DNA from: Streptomyces olivochromogenes
GTDB taxonomy: Bacteria; Actinomycetota; Actinomycetes; Streptomycetales; Streptomycetaceae
Reading direction: 5' to 3'
Assembly: GCF_021538895.1 (NCBI RefSeq)
Contig: NZ_JADDRL010000011.1
Location: 62,001 to 126,000, forward strand
DNA: 64,000 nt
Both the position numbers and the translations under genes were made by a program. Shown in pieces: positions 17,835-26,895 of the stretch; position 1 is the first letter of the stretch; the number at the start of each line of letters is the position of its first letter. Below the pieces are notes generated by a model. That model was not told where the DNA came from. It made no database searches and was given only the letters and a program-made list of their open reading frames with translations.

Positions 17835-19553
17835 ATGACCCAGGGTTCGGCCGAGCGCGTCGCGGGGTGGCACCGCCTGGCGCCCGGGCTCGGCGTCCTG
17901 CTCGGTTACCGCCGCTCCTGGCTGCGGGGCGACCTGCTGGCCGGCGTGACGGTGGCCGCCTACCTCGTGCCGCAGGTCATGGCGTACGCCGGGGTGGCCG
18001 GGCTGCCGCCGGTCGCCGGGCTGTGGGCGATCCTGCCGGCGCTCGGGCTGTACGCGCTGTTCGGCTCCTCGCGGCTGCTGTCGGTGGGCCCCGAGTCCAC
18101 GACCGCCCTGATGACCGCCACCGTGGTCGCCCCGCTCGCGGCGGGCGACCCCGGGCGGTACGCCTCGCTGGCGGCCGCCCTCGCGATCACGGTCGGCCTG
18201 CTGTGCGTGGTGTCGTGGGCCGTCCGGCTCGGCTTCCTCGCGGACCTGCTGTCCCGGCCGGTGCTGATCGGCTATCTCGCGGGCGTGGCCCTCATCATGG
18301 CGGTGGACCAGCTGCCCAAGCTCACCGGCGTCGAGACGACGGGCGCCGAGTTCTTCCCGCAACTGTGGTCCTTCGTCACGCACCTGTCCGACGCCGATCC
18401 GGCCACGGTCGTCCTGTCCGCCGTCGCGCTGGTGTTCCTCTTCGTGGTGGCCCGGTACCTCCCCGCCGTACCGGGACCGCTGCTCGCCGTGGTCCTCGGC
18501 ACGGCCGCCGTGGTGGCCTTCGACCTGGACGGGCGGTACGGCATCAAGGTCATCGGTGAGATCCCGTCGGGGCTGCCCGACCTCGCCGTCCCGGAGCTGA
18601 GCGAGCTGCCCCGGCTGGTCCTGCCCGCGCTGGGCGTGCTCATCGTCGGCTACACGGACTTCATCCTCACCGCGCGGGCGTTCGCCGGGCACGAGGACGA
18701 GGGGCCCACCCTCCGCGCCAACCAGGAGTTCCTCGCGCTCGGAACGGCCAATCTCGGCGCGAGTCTGCTGCACGGCTTCCCGGTGAGCAGCAGCGCCAGC
18801 CGCACCGCGCTCGCCTCCTCGGCGGGCGCGCGCAGCCAGGCGTACTCCCTGGTCGCGGGCGCCGCGGTGCTCGCCGTCCTGCTCTTTCTCAGCCCGCTGA
18901 TGAGCCGTACGCCCTCGGCCGTCCTCGGCGCGCTCGTGATCTACGCCGCCGCCCGCATGATCGACGTCGCGGGCTTCCGCCGGCTCGCGTCCTTCCGCCG
19001 TCGCGAACTCCTGCTCGCGCTGGGCTGCCTGGCCGGGGTGCTGGTCCTCGGCATCCTGTACGGCGTGCTGGTCGCCGTCGGTCTGTCGGTGGCGGAGCTG
19101 CTGGCCCGGGTGGCCCGCCCGCACGACGCGGTCGAGGGGCTGGTGCCCGGGATGGCGGGCATGCACGACGTGGACGACTACCCCCAGGCCCGTACGATCC
19201 CCGGGCTGCTGGTCTACCGCTACGACTCGCCGCTGTTCTTCGCCAACGCGGAGGACTTCCGGCGCCGGGCCCTGGCCGCCGTCGACGAACAGACCGAACC
19301 GGTCCGCTGGTTCGTGCTGAACACCGAGGCCAATGTGGAGGTCGACATCACCGCCCTCGACGCGGTCGACGAGCTGCGCCGCGAACTCACCGGCCGCGGC
19401 ATCGTGTTCGCGCTCGCCCGGGTCAAGCAGGACCTGCTGGACGACCTGACGGCATACGGCCTCATGAACTCCGTCGGACCGGATCTCGTCTTCCCGACGC
19501 TGCCGACGGCGGTGGCCGCCTACCGCCGCTGGACCGGGACCCGGCCCGACTGA
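17835..19553 (+). CDS. SulP-family anion transporter with STAS domain
   Basis: This 572-residue protein has the SulP transmembrane region (residues about 10-420; GDLLAGVTVAAYLVPQVMAYAGVAGLPPVAGLWA; GFPVSSSASRTALASSAGARSQ) and a C-terminal STAS domain (about 445-560; VDITALDAVDELRREL). The family carries sulfate, bicarbonate or other anions. ATG at 17835 follows GAGAGAGG. It shares its divergent promoter region with the usp operon, which may link it to the same stress regulon. The substrate is not clear. Confidence 0.93.
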   Translation: MTQGSAERVAGWHRLAPGLGVLLGYRRSWLRGDLLAGVTVAAYLVPQVMAYAGVAGLPPVAGLWAILPALGLYALFGSSRLLSVGPESTTALMTATVVAPLAAGDPGRYASLAAALAITVGLLCVVSWAVRLGFLADLLSRPVLIGYLAGVALIMAVDQLPKLTGVETTGAEFFPQLWSFVTHLSDADPATVVLSAVALVFLFVVARYLPAVPGPLLAVVLGTAAVVAFDLDGRYGIKVIGEIPSGLPDLAVPELSELPRLVLPALGVLIVGYTDFILTARAFAGHEDEGPTLRANQEFLALGTANLGASLLHGFPVSSSASRTALASSAGARSQAYSLVAGAAVLAVLLFLSPLMSRTPSAVLGALVIYAAARMIDVAGFRRLASFRRRELLLALGCLAGVLVLGILYGVLVAVGLSVAELLARVARPHDAVEGLVPGMAGMHDVDDYPQARTIPGLLVYRYDSPLFFANAEDFRRRALAAVDEQTEPVRWFVLNTEANVEVDITALDAVDELRRELTGRGIVFALARVKQDLLDDLTAYGLMNSVGPDLVFPTLPTAVAAYRRWTGTRPD

Positions 19554-19581
19554 CTCCGGCCCGACCGACTCCGGCCCGAGG

Positions 19582-20505
19582 TCAGCCGCCCATCAGGTCG
19601 GGGCGGATCAGCGTGCCCGACCTGCCGTGGACGATCTCGTACGCCGCGTCCAGGGCGCCGATCGCGGCCAGGCCTCCGGTGCGCTCGACGAACCGGGCCG
19701 CCGCCTCGGCCTTGGGCCCCATGGAGCCCTCGGGGAAGCGTCCGCGGCGCAGCTCGGCGGGCGTGGCGTCCAGCAGAGCGCGCTGCCCGGGGGTGCCGAA
19801 GGCCTCGTACACATGGGGCACGTCGGTGAGGATGAGCAGGAAGTCCGCCTTGAGGTCCTCGGCGAGCAGGGCGGCGGTGAGGTCCTTGTCGATGACGGCT
19901 TCGAGGCCGCCGAGCGCCCCGGTGTCGCGGTCGGCGGTGACGGGGACGCCGCCGCCCCCGGCGCACACGACCAGCGTGCCGCCGGACAGCAGCGCCTGGA
20001 TGGTGTCGGTCTCGACGACGTGCTCCGGCACCGGGGAGGGCACCACCCGCCGCCAGCCGCCGGTGTCCCGGGCGATGTGCCAGCCGCGCTCGCGGGCCAG
20101 CGCCTGGGCCACGTCCCGGGGATAGACCTGGCCGACGAACTTGGTGGGCCGGGCGAGGGCCGGGTCGTCGGCGCGGACGAGGGTGTGCGTGACGAGCGCG
20201 GCGACCCGGCGGCCGGGCAGGGCGTCGTGCAGGGTGCGAGCCAGCAGGGAGCCGATCATGCCCTGGGTCTGCGCGCCGAGCAGGTCCAGCGGGTAGGGGG
20301 CGCTCAGGGCGGGGTCGGCCGCGCTCTCCATGGCGAGGAGGCCGATCTGGGGGCCGTTGCCGTGCGTGATGACGAGGTCGTGGTCGCGGGCGAGGGCGGC
20401 CAGGGCGGTGGCCACCCGGTCGATGTTGGCCTGCTGGACGGCCGCGTCGGGGCGTTCGCCGCGGTGCAGCAGGGCGTTGCCGCCGAGGGCGGCGACGATG
20501 CGCAT
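19582..20505 (-). CDS. arcC: Carbamate kinase
   Basis: This 307-residue enzyme converts carbamoyl phosphate plus ADP to ATP, ammonia and CO2, the ATP-yielding step of the arginine deiminase pathway. Motifs are ALGGNALL (residues 6-13), ITHGNGPQIGLL, CAGGGGVPV and VIDKDLTAALLA. It follows the ornithine carbamoyltransferase gene with a 3-base gap in an arcDABC-type order. The gene is intact, unlike arcA of the same operon. Confidence 0.96.
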   Translation of the reverse strand: MRIVAALGGNALLHRGERPDAAVQQANIDRVATALAALARDHDLVITHGNGPQIGLLAMESAADPALSAPYPLDLLGAQTQGMIGSLLARTLHDALPGRRVAALVTHTLVRADDPALARPTKFVGQVYPRDVAQALARERGWHIARDTGGWRRVVPSPVPEHVVETDTIQALLSGGTLVVCAGGGGVPVTADRDTGALGGLEAVIDKDLTAALLAEDLKADFLLILTDVPHVYEAFGTPGQRALLDATPAELRRGRFPEGSMGPKAEAAARFVERTGGLAAIGALDAAYEIVHGRSGTLIRPDLMGG

Positions 20506-20508
20506 GGG

Positions 20509-21510
20509 TCAGTCCTCCAGGGTGGCGACGAGCACGGCCTTGATGGTGTGCAGCCGGTTCTCGGCCTGGTCGAAGACGATCGAGGCGGGCGAGGCGAAGA
20601 CCTCGTCGGTGACCTCCAGACCGTCCAGGCCGTAGGTGTCGAAGAGGTCCTGGCCCAGGCGGGTGCGCCGGTCGTGCAGGGACGGCAGGCAGTGCATGAA
20701 CCGGACGTCCGGGTTGCCGGTGAGCGCCAGTGTCTTGTCACTGACCTGGTACGGGAGCAGCAGTTCGATCCGCTCGGCCCAGGTGTCGGCGGGCTCGCCC
20801 ATGGAGACCCACACGTCGGTGTGCAGGAAGTCGGCGCCGCGTACGGCGGTCTCGACGTCCTCGGTGAGGGTGAGGCGGGCGCCGCTGCGCTCGGCCAGGG
20901 TGCGGCAGGTGGCGACGAGCGCGGGGTCGGGCCACAGGGCTTTGGGGGCGGCGATACGGACGTCCATGCCGAGGAGGGTGCCCATGGACAGCAGGGAGTT
21001 GCCCATGTTGTTACGGGCGTCGCCGAGGTAGCAGTAGGCGATGTCCGGCAGTGGCTTGGGGCTGTGCTCGTGCATGGTGAGGACGTCGCACAGGCTCTGG
21101 GTGGGGTGCGCGGTGTCGGTGAGCCCGTTGTAGACGGGGACGCCGGCGTGGGCGGCGAGTTCGGTGACGAGGGTCTGGGCCGAGCCCCGGTACTCGATGG
21201 CGTCGAACATGCGGCCGAGGACGCGGGCGGTGTCGGGGAGGGACTCCTTGCGGCCGAGGTGGGTGTCGCCGGGGCCGAGGCAGGTGGTGTTCACGCCCTG
21301 GTCGGCGGCGGCGACCTCGAAGGCGCAGCGGGTGCGGGTGGAGGTCTTCTCGAAGATCAGCGCGAGGTTCCGGCCGGTCAGCCGCGGCCGTTCGGTGCCG
21401 GCGCGCTTGGCCGCCTTGAGGTGGGCCGCCAGATCGAGGAGGTGGTGCATCTCGGCGGCGGTGAAGTCGAGTTCGCTCAAGTAGGAGCGGCCTCGCAGGT
21501 CGACGGTCAT
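20509..21510 (-). CDS. arcB: Ornithine carbamoyltransferase (catabolic, ADI pathway)
   Basis: This 333-residue enzyme interconverts citrulline and ornithine/carbamoyl phosphate. Carbamoyl phosphate motif STRTR is at residues 57-61; HPTQSLCD, the ornithine-binding region DVWVSMGE and the [10 protein letters not shown] motif are present. Position between arcA and arcC indicates the catabolic role. The ATG at 21510 is chosen by alignment to the family start ([17 protein letters not shown]). Anabolic argF elsewhere would be expected. Confidence 0.95.
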   Translation of the reverse strand: MTVDLRGRSYLSELDFTAAEMHHLLDLAAHLKAAKRAGTERPRLTGRNLALIFEKTSTRTRCAFEVAAADQGVNTTCLGPGDTHLGRKESLPDTARVLGRMFDAIEYRGSAQTLVTELAAHAGVPVYNGLTDTAHPTQSLCDVLTMHEHSPKPLPDIAYCYLGDARNNMGNSLLSMGTLLGMDVRIAAPKALWPDPALVATCRTLAERSGARLTLTEDVETAVRGADFLHTDVWVSMGEPADTWAERIELLLPYQVSDKTLALTGNPDVRFMHCLPSLHDRRTRLGQDLFDTYGLDGLEVTDEVFASPASIVFDQAENRLHTIKAVLVATLED

Positions 21511-21530
21511 GGTGGTTCGCCCTTCTCGGC

Positions 21531-22202
21531 TCAGGCGGCCGGGCCGCGTTCGATCGGGCAGCTCATGCAGCGCGGGCCGCCACGGCCGCGGCCGAGTTCG
21601 GCGCCGGCCACGGTGACGACCTCGATGCCCTGCTTGCGCAGGTAGGTGTTGGTGGTGACGTTGCGCTCGTAGCCGACGACGACACCGGGGGCCAGGGCGA
21701 GGAAGTTGCTGCCGTCGTCCCACTGCTCGCGCTCCGCGCCCCGGTTGTCCTGCGGGGCGGACAGCATGCGCACCTTGTCCAGGTCGAGGGCCTCGGCCAG
21801 CGCCGTGGCCAGGTCGGAGTCGGGTACGACGTCGAAGCCGGTCGCGCGGGCGGTGCTGGGCAGCAGCGTCCACGAGCGCAGGGAGTCGGCCAGGCCCGGG
21901 TAGATGGTGAAGGCGTCGTGGTCGACCATGGTCAGCACGGTGTCGAGGTGCATGTAGGCGCGCAGGGCGGGCAGTTGGACGGCGATCAGCCGCCGCGCCG
22001 TGCCGGTGGCGAACAGCCGCGCGGCCAGGTTCTCCACCGCCTGGGCGGTGGTGCGCTCCCCCATGCCGACCATGACGGCGCCGTTGCCGAGGACGTGCAC
22101 GTCGCCGCCTTCGAGGGTGCCGACCGCGCCGTCGAAGAGCGGTTCGGTGGCGGCGTCGGCGAACATCGGGTGGAAGCGGTAGATGGCCTCGGCGTGCAGC
22201 CG
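21531..22202 (-). pseudogene. arcA: Arginine deiminase, N-terminal half missing
   Basis: Only the C-terminal half (about 223 codons) of arginine deiminase is readable, from [13 protein letters not shown] to [11 protein letters not shown]. Catalytic elements [22 protein letters not shown] (active His) and [13 protein letters not shown] (nucleophile Cys) are present. The family is about 400-410 residues; the missing part includes the FTRD substrate-binding segment. No start codon with a ribosome site precedes the fragment; the frame runs upstream into transporter sequence. Immediately upstream a short arcA segment occurs in inverted orientation. The enzyme is therefore inactive as sequenced, unless this is an assembly error. 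Confidence 0.85.
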
Positions 22203-23716
22203 CTGTCCATCAACCCCATGGCCAAGCCCGCCCGCCGCCGCGAGATGTGCGGCAGCCGGCTCCCGCCGAACGGGCCGGGGCGCGCTCCGCGGGAGGTCCG
22301 CCGGGCCGGGGCCGGGGTCTCGGGGGCCCGCGGTTCGTCCGCGCCGCGGGGGCCGGGGACGACCGGGGCCTGGTCGCCGTAGGCGCCTTGGCCGCGCTTC
22401 AGCCAGACGTAGACCGGCAGGCCGAGGAGCAGCACGAACAGTCCGTAGTAGACGGTCTGGTAGCCGCTGCCCTGGATCGACCAGTACGAGAAGACGAGCG
22501 CCAGGCCGGCGACGGTGACGTCCCGGGCCAGGCGGCGCGGGGTGAGGCTCTCGCGGCCGCGCACCAGCAGCCAGTACAGCTGCGCGGCGGCCGAGAACAG
22601 GTAGGGGATCACGGCCGTGAGCACGCTGAGCAGCACGATCTTGGTGAAGACGTCGTCGAAGCGCGTGTAGCTGAACACGGTGATCAGCGAGGCCGGCACG
22701 GTCGAGGCGACGATGCCGAAGGCGGGCACCCCGCCCCGTCCGCGCAGCCGGGCGAAGGCGGCCGGGAAGAGGCCGTCGCGGGCGGCGGCGTACGGCATCT
22801 CGGCGCACAGCATGGTCCAGCCGTTGAGGGCGCCGATGCCGGAGACGACGGCCGCGACGGCGACGAGGTCACCGGCCCAGGTGCCGCCGAAGATGTTGTT
22901 GGCGGCGTCGGTGAACGGCGCCGTGGACGAGCCGAGGTCGGCGTGCGAGACGGTGCCGAAGACGGCGAGGGTGCCCAGGATGTAGATGACGGCGCAGGCG
23001 AGGGTGCCGTAGACGGTGGCGCGCGGCACGCTCCGTCGCGGGTCCCGGACCCGGCCGGCGACCACCGAGGCGGCCTCCAGGCCGAGGTAGCTGAACAGGG
23101 CGATGGCGGCCGCGGCCGAGATCGCGCCGAGGTCCGACTGCCCGCTCGCGTTGAAGGCGCCGAAATTGGACGGGTCGACGAACAGCAGCCCGACGGTGGC
23201 CATGAAGACCAGCGGGACGAACTTCAGCACCGTGGTGATCACCTGGAACGCGCCCGTGTTCCGCGCCCCGGTGAGATTGATCCCGGCGGGGATCCACAGC
23301 CCGATCAGCGCGATCAGCAGGGAGACCCCGGTCCGGTGGCCGGTGTTGACGAAGACCTCGACGTAGCCGACCCACGCGACCACGATGGCCGCGTTCCCGG
23401 CCCAGGCGGTGATCCAGTACGACCAGGCGGTGAGGAATCCGGCGAACTCGCCGAATGCCTCGCGGGCGTAGACGTACGGTCCGCCGCTCGCCGGGACGCG
23501 CCCGGACAGGGCGCCGAAGGTCAGCGCCAGCGCGAGCGCGCCGAGGGTCACGACGACGAACGCGACGAGGGCGACGGGACCGTAGGGGGCGAGCGCGGAC
23601 GGGAGGGCGAAGACGCCGGTCCCGATGATGCTGCCGATCACGAGCGCGGAGGCGGCGGGGAGGCCGAGCGACGCCGACGGCGCCGCTCTTCCCCCGCTCC
23701 TGGCGGCCTTGGACAT
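21986..23716 (-). CDS. APC-family arginine/ornithine antiporter-like permease with chimeric C-terminus
   Basis: This ORF of 576 codons encodes an APC permease of about 12 helices in residues 1-460 ([55 protein letters not shown]). As first gene of the arginine deiminase operon it probably exchanges arginine for ornithine (ArcD role). After the last helix and a Pro/Ala-rich tail (near 22300) the frame runs through the inverted arcA scrap and then about 75 codons out of frame across arcA. The natural stop seems lost in the rearrangement. The membrane part looks intact. Confidence 0.85.
   Translation of the reverse strand: MSKAARSGGRAAPSASLGLPAASALVIGSIIGTGVFALPSALAPYGPVALVAFVVVTLGALALALTFGALSGRVPASGGPYVYAREAFGEFAGFLTAWSYWITAWAGNAAIVVAWVGYVEVFVNTGHRTGVSLLIALIGLWIPAGINLTGARNTGAFQVITTVLKFVPLVFMATVGLLFVDPSNFGAFNASGQSDLGAISAAAAIALFSYLGLEAASVVAGRVRDPRRSVPRATVYGTLACAVIYILGTLAVFGTVSHADLGSSTAPFTDAANNIFGGTWAGDLVAVAAVVSGIGALNGWTMLCAEMPYAAARDGLFPAAFARLRGRGGVPAFGIVASTVPASLITVFSYTRFDDVFTKIVLLSVLTAVIPYLFSAAAQLYWLLVRGRESLTPRRLARDVTVAGLALVFSYWSIQGSGYQTVYYGLFVLLLGLPVYVWLKRGQGAYGDQAPVVPGPRGADEPRAPETPAPARRTSRGARPGPFGGSRLPHISRRRAGLAMGLMDSGCTPRPSTASTRCSPTPPPNRSSTARSAPSKAATCTSSATAPSWSAWGSAPPPRRWRTWPRGCSPPARRGG
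22203..22244 (+). other. Inverted scrap of arcA coding sequence
   Basis: Read on the plus strand this stretch encodes [14 protein letters not shown]. In intact deiminases this conserved segment directly precedes the [11 protein letters not shown] stretch that starts the minus-strand arcA remnant at 22202. The piece is therefore flipped in place while everything upstream of it in arcA is gone. CAGCCG-type words flank both ends (22197-22202 and 22251-22256). Confidence 0.8.
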
Positions 23717-24005
23717 GGCTGTGCTCCTGGTGCGGATCGCTGTGGATGGGGCGATGCGCAGCGATCATTCAGCGCGCCGGCCGGGCGGGGTCAGCGGCCG
23801 AAGGTCCCGGTCCGGACCGATGGTCCCCACCGCGGACGTCCCGTTCGGCCCAGGGCGGCAGCGGGCCGCCTCGCGGCCCTGGGCCGGCCCGCGCCGGGCG
23901 AGAGCCGAGTGGCCCGGGCGGGGGGCCGGGTGGCCCCTGGTCGGGCGGACCGGGACGGGCACACGCTGGTCTCGGCACTTCCTACTCGCCGCCGGGAGGC
24001 ACGCC
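23717..24005. promoter_or_regulatory. Divergent promoter region of arc operon and cNMP-binding gene
   Basis: This 289-base intergenic region contains the perfect 12-bp palindrome CGGTCCGGACCG (23809-23820) and GGGCCGGCCC (23881-23890). A further GGGCC-GGGT-GGCCC dyad lies at 23923-23936. They resemble the GGGCC boxes at 17708 and 25183, but base composition is extreme, so single sites are weak evidence. No other gene is seen here. Confidence 0.4.
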
Positions 24006-24470
24006 ATGCCGATCACCCCCACCCGCAACATGCTGCAGGCCCTTCCCGCCGAGCACCGGGAGCGGCTGCTGCGGATCGCCCGCGAGGTGTCCTTCCCGCA
24101 AGGGACGCGCATCTTCGACGAGGGCGCGCGCGCCGACCGGTTCTGGGTCATCCGCACCGGCACGATCGAGCTCGACATGCACGTGCCGGGCCGGCGGGCC
24201 GCCGTCATCGAGACCCTGCGGCACAACGAGCTCGTCGGCTGCTCCTGGCTGTTCCCGCCGCGCGTCTGGTACCTGGGCGCCGAGGCGACGACACCGGTAC
24301 GGGCGTACGAGTTCGACGCCACGGCCGTCCGCCTGATGTGCGAGGAGGACCCGGCACTGGGCCACGCGGTCACCCAGTGGGTCGGCGAGGTCCTGGCCCA
24401 CCGCCTCCGCGCCGCCCGGACCCGGCTCCTGGACCTGTACGCCCCGTACGGGGCCGGATCGGTCGCCTGA
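24006..24470 (+). CDS. Crp/Fnr-like cyclic-nucleotide-binding domain protein without HTH
   Basis: This 154-residue protein consists of a single cNMP-binding jelly roll (residues about 15-125: FPQGTRIFDEGARADRFWVIRTGTIELDM; LRHNELVGCSWLF). The C-terminus (about 126-154) is a helix without a recognisable HTH. ATG at 24006 follows GGGAGG. It is the first gene of a likely cluster with the CBS-BON gene and is divergent from the arc operon. Without DNA-binding domain it may act by protein contacts or as a redox/ligand sensor; function unknown. Confidence 0.85.
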   Translation: MPITPTRNMLQALPAEHRERLLRIAREVSFPQGTRIFDEGARADRFWVIRTGTIELDMHVPGRRAAVIETLRHNELVGCSWLFPPRVWYLGAEATTPVRAYEFDATAVRLMCEEDPALGHAVTQWVGEVLAHRLRAARTRLLDLYAPYGAGSVA

Positions 24471-24505
24471 GCCGTCCGGCGGACCCGAGCGAGGAAGGAG
24501 TCACG

Positions 24506-25177
24506 ATGCACGGCACTCCGCACATCGTCGGCGACGTCATGAGCCGGACGGTCGCCTCCGTGGACCGCGGGGCCGCCTTCAAGGACATCGTGCGGCTGAT
24601 GCAGGACCGGAAGGTCAGCGGCGTTCCGGTCCTGGCGGGCGGGGGCCGGGTCGTCGGTGTGGTGACCGAGGCCGATCTGCTGCGCAAGGAGGCGTTCCGG
24701 GACGGCGACAGCGACCCCGAGCGCGCCCGGCGGCTGCGCGACCTGCCCGGCAGCGCGAAGGCCGACGCCGTCACCGCGGAGGAGCTGATGAACGCGCCCG
24801 CCCTGACCGTCCAGGCGGACACGACCCTCGCGCAGGCCGCGCGGATCATGGCCCAGTCCAAGGTCAAGCGGCTGCCGGTGGTCGACGAACAGGGTGTGCT
24901 GGAGGGCATCGTCAGCCGGGCGGACCTGCTGAAGGTGTTCCTGCGCGACGACGAGGACATCGCCGAGCAGGTCCGGCGCGAGCTGGTGTCCTATCTGTTC
25001 CCCAGGCCGGATTCGGCCGTCCGGGTGGACGTCGGCAACGGCGTCGTGAAACTCTCCGGACGGGTACGGGACACCTCGCTGGTGCCCGTCGCCGCCCGCC
25101 TGATCCGGGCGATCGAGGGAGTCGTCGACGTCGAGTTCGACCTGGACGGCGCCTCGACCGCGCGCCCGGCGAGCTGA
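24506..25177 (+). CDS. CBS-pair and BON domain protein
   Basis: This 223-residue protein has two CBS motifs (residues about 8-60, VGDVMSRTVASVDRG...GVPVLAGGGRVVGVVTEADLL, and about 90-145, MNAPALTVQADTT...RLPVVDEQGVLEGIVSRADLL) and a C-terminal BON domain (about 155-212, RVDVGNGVVKLSGRVRD). CBS pairs bind adenine nucleotides, and BON domains bind membranes or partners. Start ATG at 24506 follows GAAGGAG. Similar proteins belong to dormancy regulons, consistent with the response regulator gene that follows. Confidence 0.93.
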   Translation: MHGTPHIVGDVMSRTVASVDRGAAFKDIVRLMQDRKVSGVPVLAGGGRVVGVVTEADLLRKEAFRDGDSDPERARRLRDLPGSAKADAVTAEELMNAPALTVQADTTLAQAARIMAQSKVKRLPVVDEQGVLEGIVSRADLLKVFLRDDEDIAEQVRRELVSYLFPRPDSAVRVDVGNGVVKLSGRVRDTSLVPVAARLIRAIEGVVDVEFDLDGASTARPAS

Positions 25178-25182
25178 GGGTT

Positions 25183-25196
25183 GGGCCGGTCGGCCC
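25183..25196. promoter_or_regulatory. Perfect GGGCCG-GT-CGGCCC dyad upstream of DevR-like gene
   Basis: GGGCCGGTCGGCCC is a perfect inverted repeat (arms of six, spacer GT). It lies 84 bases before the DevR-like response regulator start and 6 bases after the CBS-BON stop. Position suggests autoregulation by the DevR-like protein. Confidence 0.6.
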
Positions 25197-25279
25197 TAGT
25201 GCGTCCGGCCCCGGGCGGGTGATGATCGTCGTCGCGGACAACCCGCAGTCCGTCCGTCATCGGGGAGCGAGAGGTCGTC

Positions 25280-25981
25280 ATGGCCGACACCGGCACTTTC
25301 ACGGAGCACCATCCCATCCGCGTGTTCCTGCTCGACGACCACGAGGTCGTCCGGCGTGGTCTGACCGACCTGCTCGACGCCGAGCCGGACATCTCCGTGG
25401 TCGGCGACGCGGACAGCGTCGAGCAGGCGCTGGTGCGCGGCCCCGCCCTGCGCCCGCACGTCGCCGTCCTCGACGTACGTCTGCCGGACGGCGACGGCAT
25501 CACGGTCTGCCGTGAGCTGCGCAGCCGGATGCCGGAGCTGTCCTGCCTGATGCTCACCTCGTTCGACGACGAGGAGGCCCTGCTCGACGCCATCATGGCC
25601 GGGGCCTCCGGCTACGTCCTGAAGCAGATCAAGGGCTCCGACCTGATCTCGGCGGTCCGCACGGTCGCCTCCGGCCAGTCGATGCTGGACCCCGCGACCA
25701 CCGCCCGGCTGATGCGCTCGCTGCGCGCCGATCCCGCGGAAACGCCGGAGGTCGCGCCCGAACTGGCGAGCCTGTCGCCCCGTGAGCGGGACATCCTCGC
25801 GCTGATCGGGGACGGGCTGACCAACCGCGAGATCGGCAAGAAGCTCTACCTCTCCGAGAAGACGGTCAAGAACCACATCTCCCGTCTGCTGGCCAAGCTC
25901 GGTGTCCAGCGCCGGGTCCAGGCCGCGGTGCTCGCCTCCCACCTGGACCAGCCGAGCCCTGGGGACCGCCCCGCGCGGTGA
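25280..25981 (+). CDS. DevR/DosR-type NarL/LuxR response regulator
   Basis: This 233-residue regulator has a receiver domain (residues 12-130) with Asp19/Asp20 and the phospho-acceptor Asp65 (LDVRLPDGDG). A LuxR HTH follows (about 160-222: LSPRERDILALIGDGLTNREIGKKLYLSEKTVKNHISRLLAKLGV). It is very similar in layout to DevR/DosR, the low-oxygen dormancy regulator, known in Streptomyces as OsdR. No histidine kinase lies next to it in the window. The usp, arc, sulP and ppk2 genes around it are the sort of targets DosR controls; this link is inference. Confidence 0.92.
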   Translation: MADTGTFTEHHPIRVFLLDDHEVVRRGLTDLLDAEPDISVVGDADSVEQALVRGPALRPHVAVLDVRLPDGDGITVCRELRSRMPELSCLMLTSFDDEEALLDAIMAGASGYVLKQIKGSDLISAVRTVASGQSMLDPATTARLMRSLRADPAETPEVAPELASLSPRERDILALIGDGLTNREIGKKLYLSEKTVKNHISRLLAKLGVQRRVQAAVLASHLDQPSPGDRPAR

Positions 25982-26082
25982 GCGCCCCGCGCGGCGAGCA
26001 TCGGCCGCCGGTAGGAGGAATCGGGCCAGTCACCCGGAATTGGCCTTGGCCGGGCGGGCGGCACGACGTCTAGCGTCGGCGC

Positions 26083-26895
26083 ATGCGGATTCGTATCGTC
26101 GACGCCTTCACCGACCGCCCCTTCGCCGGCAACCCGGCCGGGGTCCTGCTCCTCGACGCGTTCCCGGACGACGACTGGCTCCAGAGCGTCGCGCTGGAGG
26201 TCAACCACGCCGAGACGGCGTTCGCGCACCGCCTGCCCGAGGGCGGCGAGGCGGACTGGGCGCTGCGCTGGTTCACGCCCGCCACCGAGGTCGCCATGTG
26301 CGGGCACGCCACGCTCGCCACGGCCCACGTCCTGCACACCACGGGCGCGCACGAGGGCCCGGTGCGGTTCGCCACCCGCAGCGGCGTGCTCGTCGCGACG
26401 CCCGGCGCTGACGGCTGGATCACCCTGGACTTCCCGACCGCCCCGCTGACCCCCGTCGAGATCCCGGCCGGGATCTCCGAGGCGCTGGGCGCCGAGCCGC
26501 TCGTCGCCTTCGACACCGGGCCGAACGTGGGCGACCTGATCGTGGAGCTCTCCGACGAGAAGACCGTGCTCGGCCTCTCCCCCGACCACAAGGCGCTCGG
26601 TGTCCACTCCGCGCGCGGCATCATCGCCACCGCCCGCGCCGAGGACCCGTCCCGGGGCTACGACTTCGTCTCCCGCTGTTTCTTCCCCAACGTCGGCATC
26701 GACGAGGACCCGGTCACCGGCAGCGCCCACACCGCGCTGGCCCCGTTCTGGTCCGGGCGTCTGGACCGCGCCGACCTCACCGGTCTGCAGGCCTCGCGCC
26801 GCTCCGGTCTCGTCCGTACGGGGCTGCGCGGCGACCGCACCCTGCTCACCGGCCGCGCGGTCACCGTGATCGACGGTGAGCTGCTCACGCCGTAG
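26083..26895 (+). CDS. PhzF-family isomerase/epimerase-fold protein
   Basis: This 270-residue protein has the PhzF (DapF-like) fold: IVDAFTDRPFAGNPAGVLLL at the N-terminus, LEVNHAETAFAH with the catalytic-position Glu, CGHATLATAHVL, and the C-terminal VGIDEDPVTGSAHTALAPFW. Most family members have no assigned substrate. It is transcribed alone, after the DevR-like gene, and overlaps the convergent CPBP gene by 11 bases. Confidence 0.92.
   Translation: MRIRIVDAFTDRPFAGNPAGVLLLDAFPDDDWLQSVALEVNHAETAFAHRLPEGGEADWALRWFTPATEVAMCGHATLATAHVLHTTGAHEGPVRFATRSGVLVATPGADGWITLDFPTAPLTPVEIPAGISEALGAEPLVAFDTGPNVGDLIVELSDEKTVLGLSPDHKALGVHSARGIIATARAEDPSRGYDFVSRCFFPNVGIDEDPVTGSAHTALAPFWSGRLDRADLTGLQASRRSGLVRTGLRGDRTLLTGRAVTVIDGELLTP

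Noticed and set aside
21986..22300. Chimeric C-terminus of the permease as a functional fusion domain
   Set aside because: It is out-of-frame arcA sequence following the rearrangement scar, with Pro/Ser/Thr-rich translation.
23881..23936. GGGCC dyads at 23881 and 23923 as certain DevR boxes
   Set aside because: The stretch is nearly all G and C, so such dyads are expected by chance; kept only as weak support.
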